NCBI GenBank assembly: GCA_013368375.1
Contig: JAACJP010000008.1
Coordinates: forward strand, 620,001-684,000
Length of the DNA: 64,000 nt
Reading direction: 5' to 3'
From: Tricholomella constricta
Taxonomy: Eukaryota; Basidiomycota; Agaricomycetes; Agaricales; Lyophyllaceae
This document shows, one piece after another, positions 10,591 through 25,261 of the stretch. Positions within the stretch are counted from its first letter, which is position 1, and every line of letters begins with the position of its first letter. The notes under the pieces were generated by a model. The model did no database searches, had not been told where the DNA came from, and was given only the letters and a program-made list of their open reading frames with translations. A program made the position numbers and the translations under genes.

Positions 10591-11295
10591 TGAAGGAAGC
10601 AATTTCAGAGATGTACGGTTGGGACCTACGCATGGACAAAAGTATGTACTTCAAAGTCGTCGTATTTTTCATTATGGGCACCCGCATATCACATAGTATG
10701 TATACACACGCTGTGCCAAATGATCCCCTAGTCCCCATATAGAACGACGCCCTCCGTCAGGTCACTACTTTCGGTCACGATGGTTGGGGCGGCTCTGGTG
10801 TCAGTGCTGACATCTTACCGGCTGTGACCAATGGAGCATGCGATACGTGGAGTGCTCTTCTCTAGGGACAGCCAATGCGACCTGCTGCAAATCCTCTCGT
10901 CACAACGGACGAACACCACCTCGATGAATGGTTTGCAGGCATTTTGACGCTGACATGATAACGATGACAATAATAGCGCGCGTCAATGAACCAATATAAC
11001 CAGCTAGGTCTTTAGTGTATACTCCTCAAGGCTTCAAGCTTCAAGTGTCGCAATATACATCCACAATCTAAGCCGTCTACGAATTATTGACCATGTTTTA
11101 CTCCACCAAATGCTCCTTGTATTCAAGAAGTTGATGATGGCAGAACTTTCCTCAAGTAACAAAATAAGAATGAACTGCTTAGGAGTCGGGAACTGGCGCT
11201 GGCGCCGTTAACGACACAAATACATACATACGCAGGCAGGCAGTGCTAGCTGACATATGCACCATTGCCATACAGTAAAACATCCATGGGCAATT
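10591..11295. other. Intergenic, no gene seen
   Basis: About 700 bp between the ends of MIR1 (plus) and MSH5 (minus); both genes terminate here. There is AT-rich sequence but no conserved frame. Confidence 0.6.
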
Positions 11296-14200
11296 TCAAT
11301 CGTCCCCGAGGCTCCTTCCCAAACAACGCGCCAGCATCGTTTTCGCGTCAGCCTCCTGCTCCGGTGCGTCAAGGTCCCATGCAAGGAAGCGTCGGCATAC
11401 CGCCTCAGCGCCTACGAGGTCAAGGCGCTCCTTCTCCGTCATGCCCTCGTCGAGGAGCCGGCCGAGCTCGTGCGTCGAGAGGAGATGGCTGTCCCACAAG
11501 TAAAGCAGCACGCAGATGAGAATTCACAGACACGAGAAGAAGGGACAGCGAGAGAGGAAAGACAAGCAGGAAGTTGCCATCAGAAAAAACGGTAGATGTA
11601 CCGTTGAGACTGACCTCACGTATTGTGCGCGCTGCACCAAGCGCGACGGGATGCCAAATATCTCCGCGCATTTCGCGGCGTGCGAGTCGAGCGACAGGCC
11701 ATCCGCTACTCTGAGTCGCCGATTAGTATATAAAATATTCGCACGTCGCCATCCGCCCATGCATGACTTACCTGTACAGATATGTGATTTTCTCCCCAGC
11801 GCCGATGCGCCTCACCCCACCTCGATCCACGTCCACGTCCACGTCGGTATCCATGTCCGTACTGGTGTTGGTGGTGGAATCTGGTACTTCCAGCAGTGAT
11901 CCATTGCTGGACGTGAACATGACCTGCATATGACGGAACGCGATAGGCGCGCTATGTGGGTCGAGAAGGTCCCTGCGGAAGACGTCGTGAAAGTGTGTCG
12001 CGGCGAGGACCTTGGGGCACGCGGTTCCGAGCGCGAGGAAGTGCTTGAGGACGCCACAGAAAAGGCCTGAACCATCTGTGAGGGAAGGGGTTTCTGCATA
12101 GTGTGAGGGGGCACTGGAGGGATGGGCAAACCTGTGGACAGCGTGCCTTTCCCGAACTCGTCCAAAAGGATGAGGGACCGTGAGGTACAATTGCGCAGAG
12201 CCAGGGAGACTTGGTTCAGGTCAATCATGAACGCAGACTGCACCTGTCAAGCACATGATGTGATATCAGCGTAGACCACTTGAAAAGTGGTTCAACAAGA
12301 CCCTGGAAACAGACTCGCGTGTGGAAATGCGCGTGAATACTGTGAACGGTATTCAGTTGAGGTACAGCAGGCAGATGAAAGGAATACTCTTGTCGACAAT
12401 TCCGAGGGTAGCGGACTCGGCTGAAACGAAACTATGTTGGCAAGGAATGAGCCGAGAAGAAGTTCCTCATGTGAGGGGACGATCGTACCAGCCAATCTAG
12501 AAAAATGAGCAAAGTCAACAAAATGCTTGCTTCGATCCATGCAAGGAAAACATCCCTGTGCCATGTACTGGATCATTGCAATCTATAGGCGTGACGAAAT
12601 AAGCGGGAACGTACAAAGAGCAAGAAGGATGTCAAACCTGCTTCAGATACACGCTCTGCATAGCGGTAAATGCCGCTCTCAGGTACATCTATGATAGCGC
12701 GTAGTGCACGGACCTTGCCGCATGCGTTTGCGCCTGTGCAAAGCAATACACTGTTCCATTCCGTTTCTGTGCTGTTGTCAAGGTCTCGAAACACCGCGCC
12801 CACGCCTGCACCCCCGGCAAGACGTGCGTCGTTCGGCACAAATGTGTCAATAATCTGTTCTTGCAGTGGATGCCTAAATAAACAGTGACACATAACAGTG
12901 ATTGTAGCACTGCAACAAGGATGCGGAGAAAAGGTGTGTATACCTGCCCTGAGTTATGTCAATGATGTTGTCCTCCACCATACGCGGCCGGCGGTAATTG
13001 TTCATTCGCGAGACCTCCGCGAAGGAGAGGAGACAATCGAGCTCGGCACAAACGTGGCAAGCTTGACCAATTGCTGTGTCATATAAAAGTATCTCGTCGA
13101 GGAGTCCCTGGATGATTTCGATCTCGCGGTCGACAATTGATGAATGTAGGTCACCGATATGGATATCCATGTCTGTGAAACGCCGTGGACACGACCCAGG
13201 CGAGATAAGGAGGAGGACTGACCATGCATTTCTTGTGACTTGAAGTAAACATGTGCACTGGAACTAATCAGCGTCGAGACCTTGTTTCCAAGTAGATATA
13301 GATACTTCGACGAAAACTACGGAGGTGAGTCGTATACCTGGCATGGAAACATTGTCATATTTTCCTTACCTGGAAGCTCCATCCATCGATAACTTGAATA
13401 CCTGCCTCTGTCTGCCACTTCTCCAACATCGGAATACAAATGAGAAACCCTGAAAGAAAATGCCCAAAACTGGTTATAAATAAGTCGTATTTAGCTGAAC
13501 AGAAACACCTACCAAGCTGCGGAAAATATACAACGTTGAGGCACGTGGCGTAGTCACGAGGAACGCTCTCACTTATTTGTTCTGCGACCTTAGACTAGAA
13601 AGAAGGAGCGTTGTATTCAAGTCTCGCAGAAAGGCAAAGTTAGAAACGTACCAAAACAGAATCAATTCCGTGATATACATGCTTTCTATTATCAAGTTCG
13701 TCGTCAATATGTGGCCGAACGCACACCCTTGCTGCATTCGCAGACTCTTCCCAGTCGATCTAGGATGCTAAAAATCGAGAAACCTTGATTTGAAGGAGGT
13801 TAAATCGTACAATTTCATTGACTCTGCAGCCAATTTTTTTGAAGCTTGCAATATCTAGTGCAGAGAGGAGCTTTTGGGCCATCGGTAAGCGAATTGTCAG
13901 CTGAAGGAAGCAACTGACCTTTTTTACGACATCGACGCTAGCCGCTTGATGCAATTCGATCAGAGAGTCGCGAAGCATCGCTGTATGGAACGTAAACTGA
14001 AGTGAAGGATTTTAGCCAAGTCCCAACTGCTTGAAAAGACAAAATGACCTTCACAAGACCTTGCCATTCGGACACTTTCGCCCTTCCAGTTCTCAAGATG
14101 CTTAAAATCCTTGGCACGTTCTTTATTCCTTTAAGATGAGTATGCATTACACCAGAGGTGATAATGTTCTCTGGGCGGAGAAAACATTCAACAGCGTCAT

Positions 14201-15613
14201 GCCGTTGACTTATGATCTCGATGGAGAGAGAAGGTCGGAGAAGCCAAGTGCGCAACAAGGACCGTCCAAGACTGGTCTTTGTTCCATTCAGGGTGCCTAG
14301 ATATAAGTTATACAGGTAAACAGGGGAAATGAGAAGAGGCGACATATCCAGCTTACCAAAAAGCGACAAGCCCTCCTTAGTTTTATCAGAATGGACTGAT
14401 GCGTGACTTTCGTTCTCGAAAATTTGAAGCGAGCTGGTCGATATCAGAGTAAGCACAGTCACCGAGACCGAGTAACCACGAACATCAACGCATCCGAATT
14501 TATTTGCAATACTTGATCACTATTCACGCAATGATCATCGCATCGATATCTAAAATTCGTACAAGCCACTCACAGGGCAAGAATCTCGATGTCACGAACA
14601 TCCAGTCCCCCAATCCCCTCATCATCAAGATCACTGACAGCACGTTCGCGGATAATATGGTCAAGCAAAGCTCCAATCGATGCCATCTGAAATGTCAATA
14701 CCTAAGCAATGGACAGGATGAAGACAAAACAGCTTACGCAAAGAGGGGAAGATTCTACTGATGCAAAGTTGGATAATCTTATCAAAGCATTCCACCGTTT
14801 CGTCGTGGGGTCACCACCGACATCCCGGCGTGTCCGCATAAAATCATACGCGTTTCTGGAATTCGAATCGGTTTTGGAAGGTGCACAATCCGAAGTCAAT
14901 CCAACTTCGGGCAGATTTGATAGCAGGCGAAGGGAGAGTAAGCGATCGCGCCCTTTGGATGGAGTAAAGTCCTTGTGAGGTCGTATCTGGAAGACGCCAC
15001 TGGTCACATCCACTGTTGGACACGTCAATATATGCGCAGTTTTTTAGCTTTGAAACCCAACTGTAATCTCGTACAATGTCCATGAAGTCATCGTCGGCTT
15101 TTGAGCTTGTTAATGCGAAATCAGGATTAGCCTGCTCTAACACTGCACATAGTTTAGCGTTAATCGCCTGCTGAGTGATGGCAACTTAACGCATGGTTGT
15201 GAGATCGAAATGTGGTGATTCCTGTGTATCCTCCAGGACGTAAAGGGTACACTTGACAGGATCGTAATAAGAGCAACCCACTCGCCCACTGCGGATCAGC
15301 TTAGCATAGCTCAAGCGAATCACTCTTGCGAGAACACCTTACTGTTTACACCAGGCGGCTAAGCAGATCTATGCCAGGGCTGTAGTAAGCACAACATTGT
15401 GACCGATGGAAGGGACTGAGACACCTTGTCCAGAGCCTGTTCTTCTTCCGAATCGTTTGGTTCCGTTGGTATCTCGGCCTGTGTGCTGTTCTCCCACCTA
15501 ACCTTCTTCCTCTCAGCTTGAGGACGCTCAGAGTCCGAGGCGTTGTCATCTTCTGAGGATTCGTGGCATTCCGCTGGTCGTTTAGAAGATTTGGCACGTC
15601 TCCTAGCAGGCAT
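11296..15613 (-). CDS. MSH5: Meiotic MutS homologue Msh5
   Basis: Msh5 pairs with Msh4 to stabilise meiotic crossover intermediates. The gene has many short exons. The N-terminus ([20 protein letters not shown]) is charged and acidic. The early domain contains [20 protein letters not shown]. The ATPase core is Msh5-like: Walker [15 protein letters not shown], then [29 protein letters not shown], the Msh5-specific [14 protein letters not shown] and Walker [11 protein letters not shown], followed by [22 protein letters not shown] and [12 protein letters not shown]. The FMIDLNQVS block and DEFGKGT separate it from Msh4. It has no N-terminal mismatch-recognition motif that I can see, as expected. 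One intron (12497-12555) has a non-canonical GG donor. Exon boundaries near the 5' end (15250-15430) are unresolved. Confidence 0.9.
12497..12555 (-). other. Non-canonical GG-AG intron in MSH5, next to an 8-nt exon
   Basis: Reading minus, the exon ends ...ATGGCACAG at 12556 and the next bases are ggatgttttc where gtatgt would be expected. The acceptor ttttctag ends at 12497. The following exon is only ATTGGCTG (12496-12489). It joins, across a normal gtacga...atag intron (12488-12432), to TTTCGTTTCAGCC. This yields AQ-IGC-FVSAE, the conserved Msh5 sequence, so the splice positions are well supported although the donor is not GT. Confidence 0.7.
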
Positions 15614-15752
15614 GGAATATAAGGCGAGCAACACGAAAAGAGAATCGGTGACCGTGAGGGGCACGCTCGTCGAATCATGTGACTTGTTATGTGAAATTCA
15701 AAAAGATTTTATTCGAAATAAATTGAATTTCAACCTGGCAGGACGTGATTAA

Positions 15753-17083
15753 TTACTTCCCCACTTTGAGGATCTCTTTTGCGTCATTGCCTGCAACTGT
15801 TTTGAGGCTTAGCTTATGCCTCTCTTATTGAACGAATTGAGGATGCTTACCATTGAGAAGCAAGCTCTGAGAATCCAGCATTACACGGTTTCCTGATGTT
15901 GCCAAAAGGTTGGCAATCTCGCGAGCTGCCTCTAAACGCCGGAGCTCAAGGAACCCTTTGTTCGTGCGCATTGACTCTCCGATGAGCTCAGCACTCTTGG
16001 CCTCACCCTGGGCGCGAACAATAATCGACTGTGTGATGTGTTGTTAGCGAGACGAAAAGGCAGACAATGGTTTGGACTAAACCTGTTTCTCTTGAATTGC
16101 TTGATCAACGAGGAAAGCAGCACGAAGCGCCGTTTGTTGAGCAACCTATAGATAGTTGAGACGCAGCATAGTGAGCATGATGGGCGACGTACTTGTTTGG
16201 CCTCGACGGCGTGGGTGAACTCCGGCGAGAAGGCTACATGCGTGATAGACACATCGTCAAGGACAAGGTTGAATTTGAGTGCACGCTCTGTAAGGTTCTC
16301 TCGAACAAGACGTGAAACCTATACAAGGATAAGTATACAAAGTTACTTCAAGTCAAGACCACGTACATGCTCTCGCTGTGTGATCAACTGGCTCGCATTG
16401 AACTGCGCGACAACGCTCTTGAGCACCTCGTTAACAATGGAAGGGAGTACCCTCTCATCGTAGTCTTTTCCAAGCTCACGGAATATCGTCGGCAAAGCTT
16501 GTGTGGAGGGACGTGAAAGTACACGGCACGTAATGTTCACCATTTGCAGGTCTTGGTAAAGAGTGATCTTAGCATAGTTTTACTTCGAAGAACTACAACG
16601 CTAACCTTTGGTGCCTGTCAAACTTGCAACATTACGTGGCTTTGCACGAATGTCGAAAATAATTGGCGTCTCGAACCACGGAAGCTGTTCTGATGTTCAG
16701 AACATTGGTCGAGGGTGTTGTATAGAGACTCACGTTAAAATGAGTTCCTTCATTGTAAATTTCCTGCTTAACACCGTGTAACCTGAAACACGTCAGGTTT
16801 GGATGGTTTATATCTAGAAGTTGAGCTACTCACCGAGTGTATTTGATGGCACGGTGACCTCCATCGACTTAGGTCTGAGCTTTAGCAACTGAGCACAAGG
16901 GGAAGGTAGATAGTACGCACCATTGAACAGACTCGCGTTCAACGCGAAGCCACCCGCAACCAGAGCAATGAGAAGGCCACTGCCGGCAAATATACCTTTG
17001 GGCGTTCCGGGCATAGGTCCTCCACCTCCACCCGCTGCCTTCAATTGGTTGGCAAGCCTTCGGAATGCTTCCTGTCCGTTCAT
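15753..17083 (-). CDS. PHB2: Prohibitin-2, inner mitochondrial membrane ring complex
   Basis: Prohibitin-2 forms ring complexes with prohibitin-1 in the inner membrane and supports respiratory assembly. The protein begins [15 protein letters not shown], then a Gly-rich segment and a membrane anchor ([19 protein letters not shown]). The SPFH domain follows: [60 protein letters not shown]. Later come [40 protein letters not shown], and a coiled coil around [20 protein letters not shown]. It ends [11 protein letters not shown]. The longer N-terminus with the Gly-rich stretch marks PHB2 rather than PHB1. The start is the first ATG of the block. The stop lies 139 bp upstream of the MSH5 start on the same strand. 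Confidence 0.94.
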
Positions 17084-17259
17084 TATGGATAGACTGGGTA
17101 GTGTAGGTGTTGGTCGCCTTTCCTGGTGTTTTCACAGGTGGTTGCTAAAAACGGAGCGTGACTGAGTATTTCCAAATGAAATGTCACACGGCCGAGATAA
17201 ACCATCACTTTTATAGTGCTTGGAATCCCTTGGGTCGCTTCGTCTCGGTTGTTTTGAGC
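17084..17259. promoter_or_regulatory. 176-bp spacer between divergent genes
   Basis: Separates the starts of PHB2 (minus) and the PQ-loop gene (plus) and must serve both. No clear TATA element is seen. Confidence 0.45.
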
Positions 17260-18410
17260 ATGCAGGATTTCAATGACAGCTTGAGCAGCATCGTGCGTTT
17301 TCCATCTTGGTGTGAATCCAGCGTGATAGTTATGTCGAGTTAGCTTGGTTGGGTCTCAATTGCTTGTTGGTGCGCAAATTATCTTGCTGTTCTTATCGCC
17401 GTTAACCTTGAGTGTAGGATAATCGTCTATTCTCCCCAAATCTACGAGAACTACTCGCTGCAGTCGGGTGAAGGCCTAAGTATCCTTTTTGTTGTAGTAT
17501 GGCTCCTTGGTGACCTGTGCAACTTGATTGGAGCTGTTGCCGGAGGCCTTTTACCAACCGTCATCATCCTCGCACTATACGTGAGTGGCATAATCCACTT
17601 TGGAATTTGGATAGTAAACACTCCAGCAGTATTCTCTGTGCGACCTGATCTTATTAGGTCAAATTTACTACTATCGGTGGAAGCGTAGCAGACATTTGTC
17701 TGAGTCTGCTGAACGAGAGTTCCTATTAAACGCGCCTCGACAAGAGCCCACCGAAACCTCACTCCTCCTTCTGCGATACACCGGTGCTCTCTTTTTTGTG
17801 GTCATAACAGGAATTTTGGCCTGGTGGGTTGGGAATGTCGCTGGAGGGGACGAGTCAACATCACCACCGCAAAAGCTCCGTTGGGAAGTACAAGTCTTGG
17901 GTTGGACCAGTGCTGTATGCTACGTGCGTATTCAGTTTATATTCTCCTTTTTTGTCAATAACGTGTCTATGAAGTTAGGGGCTCGGTTACCGCAAATCTG
18001 TTGGGCTTGTTACGATTTCCTTTGCATCCTCATCACTGACTAGTTGACAGCCAAAAACCTGAAAACACGATGCGAGGGTCTGTCACCGGCACTCTTTTTC
18101 TTTGCAATTTTTGGCAATGTGACATACGCATTGTCGATCTGCGCTAAAAGCATTGATCGCAAATATCTGATAACCAACGCAGGCTGGCTGGCAGGTGTGT
18201 ATTGTTACACGACACATGTCTGTTGCTTACGGAGATATCTCAGGGAGTGCATTGACAGTGTTTTTGGACGCATTCGTGAGTACAAGTGTTGGCATTCGTG
18301 GTTATTCTTCACTCACTCCGCCTGTCATGTTGTTATACCTTCCTGAACAGGTCCTCTGTCAAATCTTCTACTATCGTGCAATTGATAGCTCCGCTGGTAT
18401 ATCTCAGTGA
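17260..18410 (+). CDS. PQ-loop vacuolar amino-acid transporter (Ypq/Rtc2 type)
   Basis: Seven-helix PQ-loop proteins of this group export basic amino acids from the vacuole. The spliced model starts MQDFNDSLSSI|LGWVSIACCRIIVYS. The first PQ motif is SPQIYENY, followed by SGEGLSILFVVVWLLGDLCN and YSLCDLILLGQIYYYR. After a hydrophilic loop and another helix comes VLGWTSAVCYLGARLPQI with the second PQ motif. Then come KTRCEGLSPALFFFAIFGNV and a last helix ending ALTVFLDAFVLCQIFYYRAI. Exons join in frame through short introns, including a 25-nt exon that carries LGARLPQI. The two PQ motifs and the EGLS repeats are diagnostic. The exact substrate is inferred from the family. Confidence 0.87.
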
Positions 18411-19136
18411 ATCGAAGGCCACGTAGTTCGTTAGAAGTGAAGTTGTCGCCTTACTCTGTATCTGTATCCTTAGACGATTACCACGTATAATATCAGTAAG
18501 CCCTGACATGCCCCTTGCAATGATTTAAGTAGAGGATTCGAAGCAGAACTTTGCCAGTCCGCCAAATGGATTTGCGAATGCTTATCGGTACTATGCGGAC
18601 TGATTTTTTAAGGCGTGGCTGACCCAAGTAAGCGGGTTGGGAACAGTTCGAATGCCGAAGTGACGAAAACAATCGGGGACTTTGCAAACACCTCGCCTCG
18701 TTGTCTCCCTCGTGTTGAAGATGTCCATTATTTTACCCACGTTGCAGGTCAGCCATCAGGCGTTTCTGGATCTAATACCCCGCTACGATACAGACATTGG
18801 CATGCTGTCCGCCTCGTGCAGGAGTCGGAACACAAGGATAGAATTTTGGGCAGGAACATCATTATCAGTACGCGATCGCTCAGCCCCTTATAAGCCTCGG
18901 AAATGTCCCTCTCTGTTGCCATAAACCCATCTCCCCTTTGCTGTGCTACGGGACAAATCAAGGTGCGCTCCCTCACAAAGCAGTCCCGATCGATGTCGGA
19001 ATGACAAGGGAGCCGATAGGACTCGGGGCGCTTCGACACAGGACGCACATACCATATCAAGCTAGCACCGTACCGGAGGGACCTCCGTTCCATATTTTGA
19101 GCAGAGCCCACAAACCACCGCCTCTCTTATTGCTTG
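18411..19136. other. Intergenic, no gene recognised
   Basis: About 725 bp between the PQ-loop gene and the F-box gene, both on the plus strand. Open frames exist on both strands up to 120 codons, but none shows a known motif or a spliceable conserved block. It probably contains the 3' UTR of the former and the promoter of the latter. Confidence 0.5.
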
Positions 19137-20932
19137 ATGTCAAGTATCCCAGTCTGTGCGCCCTCGAGCTCCTTCACATCTAGACGACGAGCCTCGATCC
19201 GAGCCCCGTACCCTTCGTTATTGCCTTTGAAGAACAGAACATCAGGTGGTGATGAGACATGGACCTCCCGGAGCGCTCCCACCGCGATATCGATCCCGCT
19301 CTTACGAGAAGCCATTGATTCCTTGGATTCCAAGATGGCGACCTTGATGAGCAGGCGGCATGAACTGGAATCGCACCTGGAGCAAGCGGTCCGGTTGCAA
19401 TCGCCCGTCCTGCGTCTTCCCAGCGAACTATTATCGTCAATATTTGTCATGGGAGTTTTGGGAATAAGGGACGATGATCCAGTAATGGTATCAACCTTGA
19501 TGCTGGTTTGGTGAGTCTTCTTTTCGTGTGCTCTTGACGTCTGTATATTCAAAAAGTGAATCTATAGTCGGTATTGGTCGGACGTGGCGCTGAACACGCC
19601 GATCTTGTGGACCAAAATCTCCATGAGCCCACATGACTCGCTGGAGAAGGCACGGCGGAAGCTTGAACGCTCGAGATCGTGCCCACTTGACATCACTGTC
19701 AACTTCGGACCACGAATGGAATATAACAGCAGCATCACTGAGCATGTGATACATGCCATGGACCTCATTCGGCCTGCACTATGGCGAACGAAGTCTTTTC
19801 GTCTCAGCGTGCCTAATCGACCTCAGGCTCATGCTGCCCTTCTGAGATGCCAGGAAGATGCCCCCCTCTTGGAGACATTATCTATTCGTATATTCCACTC
19901 GATGCAGGACGACACGTATTCTTCGCCTCCTCTTCCCCTCTTCAACGGCCATACGCCGCGTCTGCAGTCCTGCTCACTTTCTTCATTCAATTTTGGCTGG
20001 GATCACACGCTTGTTTCTCGGCTACGTGTCCTCAAGCTAGGTGGTTATTTTAACTCCTTCACCCCATCTGCAAGTACCCTTCTCGGTATTCTTCGGCAAT
20101 GTCCCGACTTAGAAGAGCTGGCTCTCCGGAACATGTCTAGCGTTGACTCTGATACTTGCCAATCGCGTTCCGAAGAGTTTCACTCTTCTCCTCCGTCGAA
20201 GAGCGTCCAGTTGCGCCGGCTTACGAAGGTATCCTTCTACTACTCTGGCGCAGCCCTGACTCGCCAGATCATGAGCCAAGTTGCATTTTCAAATCTAGAA
20301 TCCTTGGAAATGTGCTACCTGGAGAATGTCACGCCGGTGCTCCATCTCTTGTATACGCAGGCGTTGACTCGTCTTCCTCTCCGTCATCTGCGGATAGAGA
20401 CATGTTTATTTAATGAGATCAAGTTTCTCAACCTCTTACGTCGACTCCCGTCACTAGTAACCCTTGAACTGGTTGACGTGGAAGATGCGTCATCGAGCCT
20501 TTTAAAAGTGTGTCCGTCGTTTCGCATCGTCTGATAATTTTACTCACAAGTCCTTGACAGGGCCTTTCGTCATCACAACCTTGGGTTTGCCCAAGGCTGG
20601 AGACGCTTGCAATCGATGGGTGTACCGCCCTCGATTGGGACTCTCTTCGCACCTTTGTCGAATCTCGTCTCCCCGCCAATCCTCACACCTACCCCCAGTT
20701 CCACGGTTCACCCATGTCCATCTCCTCTTCTACCTCAGCCTCGGCCAAAGCTCAGGCTCAACCTAAGAACGGCTACATTGTCACGTCGCAGACTCCCCAG
20801 CGCCTACGCGCGATTGACATTACAAGATGCAGTCATATCAGTAAAGAGATGGTCCAATGGTTGCGGATGTACGTCGCGGACGTCAAATGCGAGCCAGCGA
20901 AAGGTGTTTGGGGCGAAGCTAACATGCCATGA
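19137..20932 (+). CDS. F-box domain protein with leucine-rich region
   Basis: Putative SCF substrate receptor of the large basidiomycete F-box family. Three exons (19137-19510, 19568-20507, 20561-20932) give 561 residues. Residues about 45-90 form a helix, LLREAIDSLDSKMATLMSRR, typical of these proteins just before the F-box. The F-box reads VLRLPSELLSSIFVMGVLGI and continues through CRYWSDVALNTPILWTKISM. The rest is leucine-rich (for example LRVLKLGGYFNS, CPDLEELALRNMSS, LPSLVTLELVDVED). Target and pathway cannot be told from sequence. The stop at 20932 lies 244 bp from the convergent G-patch gene. Confidence 0.82.
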
Positions 20933-21176
20933 TGCCCCTCTTCTATCTGAAACACTCACGAATAGTTTCGAATCTTACGATCGCGCGACGCTACATTTTA
21001 TATACCCCTCCACACACTGCTTTTTATTGCTCTGTAATTGTATCCTGACAGAAAGATTGTGTATTTGTAGAATTCAGGGTGGAAATACAGAAACAAGAAT
21101 TGTGTAACAGGCATTAAATTGTGGAGGGTATCGCATGCTTATCAACTTAGTTCAACCTTCATCCCGTGTGTAAACG

Positions 21177-22325
21177 TCAACGGTTCATGTAAGCCAATAA
21201 GCCTTTCCTCTCTGCCTCTTCCTGTTTCCGATGGACAGTAAATCCTCTCCGCCCACGGCCGTATTGTTGCTTTCGTCGGCGGCTTTCTTCTGCTGCTCTG
21301 ATGTGCGCCGCCATCGCTGCAGCATTGTGGGTCACCCGCTTCTGGGATGCCCTGTATGGGCCCACAGTCTTGGCTTTGAGACCGATACCTAAACGATCGG
21401 ATTTAAGTACCGTTGCGATCGGTGTGAGAAGAGCGGTCCGGCCATGTGAGTCTTCTGGTCCATGCAAGCATGCTGCAGGTGAAAATTCATCCTTGACGTC
21501 GGGAGAGTCCAGTCGCGAGTCGCGATCCAGCTCCTGTTCAGCGTCTGACAACGTAAGGTCTATGACATCGACCTGTCGCAACTCAGCCACATCATCGTAG
21601 TGTGCCATCGGGATCTCGAGTGTTTCCTGCTTCACCAAAGCAATCTTCTTCTTTTTCTTCTCCTCCTCCAGTGGTAACATATCTACCCGAGCCCCAACAG
21701 TCGGTTGGCGAACAACGTCTGGACCAAGTGGTTCGCCTTCACTCCAGCCACTTCGTTGCAACATCGCAAAGCCTTTGTTCGAAGGACCGATCTCGAGCCA
21801 CACGGGAGGCTTAAACCTCCCCTCTGTTGGAAGTGGAGGTGGATCTCGAGCAATGATGTCAGCTAGTGTTGGGGAGGATAAATCTCGAGAAAGCTGAGCT
21901 GAAGGATCCGAATGAATGGCATTCATGATGAACCAGTTATTCTTGTTCTTTTTCTCCACCGGAGTGGACTCTGGAGGGGCAGATGCTGGAAGTTGTGACG
22001 GTGGCTTATAATGCGGCTTGGTTTGATCTCCTGAGCGTTCGCTTGTTAACGATCGGTACCAGCTCGACAGATCCTTCGCCGCGGACGAGTTCGTTGACGA
22101 AGTTGATGAAGAGCTAGCATGCGTATTCCCAGAGTCCCAGTTAGGCGCTGGGAGGGTTGCTGGAACGAACCGTGGAGCTGGTAGGGGAGGCGGCTTGAAA
22201 CCTGGATCGAACTGCCAGGAGTCTGAAGGGTCGGGATCATCTGGGGGGTGGCTGGTGCTACGGACTGGTGACTTGGACTCCTGAGGATCATAATGAGAGT
22301 AGATAGTGTAACTGACGGTCGCCAT
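21177..22325 (-). CDS. G-patch-like domain protein
   Basis: Single-exon gene, 382 residues from MATVSYTIYSHYDPQES to LLAYMNR. The N-terminal half is low-complexity, rich in Pro and Ser. A G-patch-like core sits near residue 220 (NKGFAMLQRSGWSEGEPLGP). Further on come a lysine run (EEEKKKKKIAL) and a C-terminal block DRLGIGLKAKTVGPY with Arg-rich tail. G-patch modules usually activate DEAH RNA helicases, so a role in RNA processing is likely but inferred. The frame is open for 50 codons upstream of the chosen start, but those residues look like non-coding translation and the ATG at 22325 begins a conserved-looking block. Confidence 0.75.
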   Translation of the reverse strand: MATVSYTIYSHYDPQESKSPVRSTSHPPDDPDPSDSWQFDPGFKPPPLPAPRFVPATLPAPNWDSGNTHASSSSTSSTNSSAAKDLSSWYRSLTSERSGDQTKPHYKPPSQLPASAPPESTPVEKKNKNNWFIMNAIHSDPSAQLSRDLSSPTLADIIARDPPPLPTEGRFKPPVWLEIGPSNKGFAMLQRSGWSEGEPLGPDVVRQPTVGARVDMLPLEEEKKKKKIALVKQETLEIPMAHYDDVAELRQVDVIDLTLSDAEQELDRDSRLDSPDVKDEFSPAACLHGPEDSHGRTALLTPIATVLKSDRLGIGLKAKTVGPYRASQKRVTHNAAAMAAHIRAAEESRRRKQQYGRGRRGFTVHRKQEEAERKGLLAYMNR

Positions 22326-23072
22326 ATGATAGATAATTGCAGATGGTGGTTGTATGGAAGAAAGTGAAGACGCCTGGAAGACGCGATCGACAACACGGTC
22401 AGTCACATCTGTTGCCCTGCAGCGTCTCGACCCAACAAGGGTCGGCACCTCGGCTCGGCCCCCCGCGACGCTCAACTGGCTCGGGTTAATGTATCTGCCA
22501 ACACAAGACGTCGACGCCCTGTCGTGTGAGCGCGACCGCCTGTTGCCGGCCCCCGACGAACGAAACTGAATGTAAAGAAAGTCTCTCTACCGACGAGAAA
22601 TGGCACGTCCACTGCCTCCCAACAGGTAGGGAGGGCAGCTGGAAAGCTAGTCGCTGATTCATAGCACGAGTGGCTTGTTCCAGCAGTATCATCTGCGCCA
22701 ATGATTCACTTGGACATCCCCGCTTGTTTCAAATGCTCGGCAGGCCCTTAAATCTCCGCTCGACATTCTTTCCAATCGTTCGTCGAGCACGAGTATTTTA
22801 AACTCGTATTGACTGGTCCCTCTACTAGTCTCCCAGTGAGGGAACGAAGTCCCCCATCTGTGATCGCGCCATCATACCATTATCCTATATCCATTCTGTA
22901 TGTACTCTATAGTGACAATTAAACATTATATAACGAGTGGTGTGGCGAAGGAGAGTGAGCGGGGTACATCGGGAATGAAGTATCCACAGTGATGTATGTG
23001 CAAGGGAGCAGGGTATTTAATGAGTGGATATATAGTATGTATTGGAGCAGAGATTGTAGATAGATGAGCCGT
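22326..23072. other. Intergenic, no gene seen
   Basis: About 750 bp between the 5' end of the G-patch gene and the 3' end of YPK1. No conserved frame, RNA gene or repeat is recognised. Confidence 0.5.
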
Positions 23073-25261
<2,189 letters not shown>

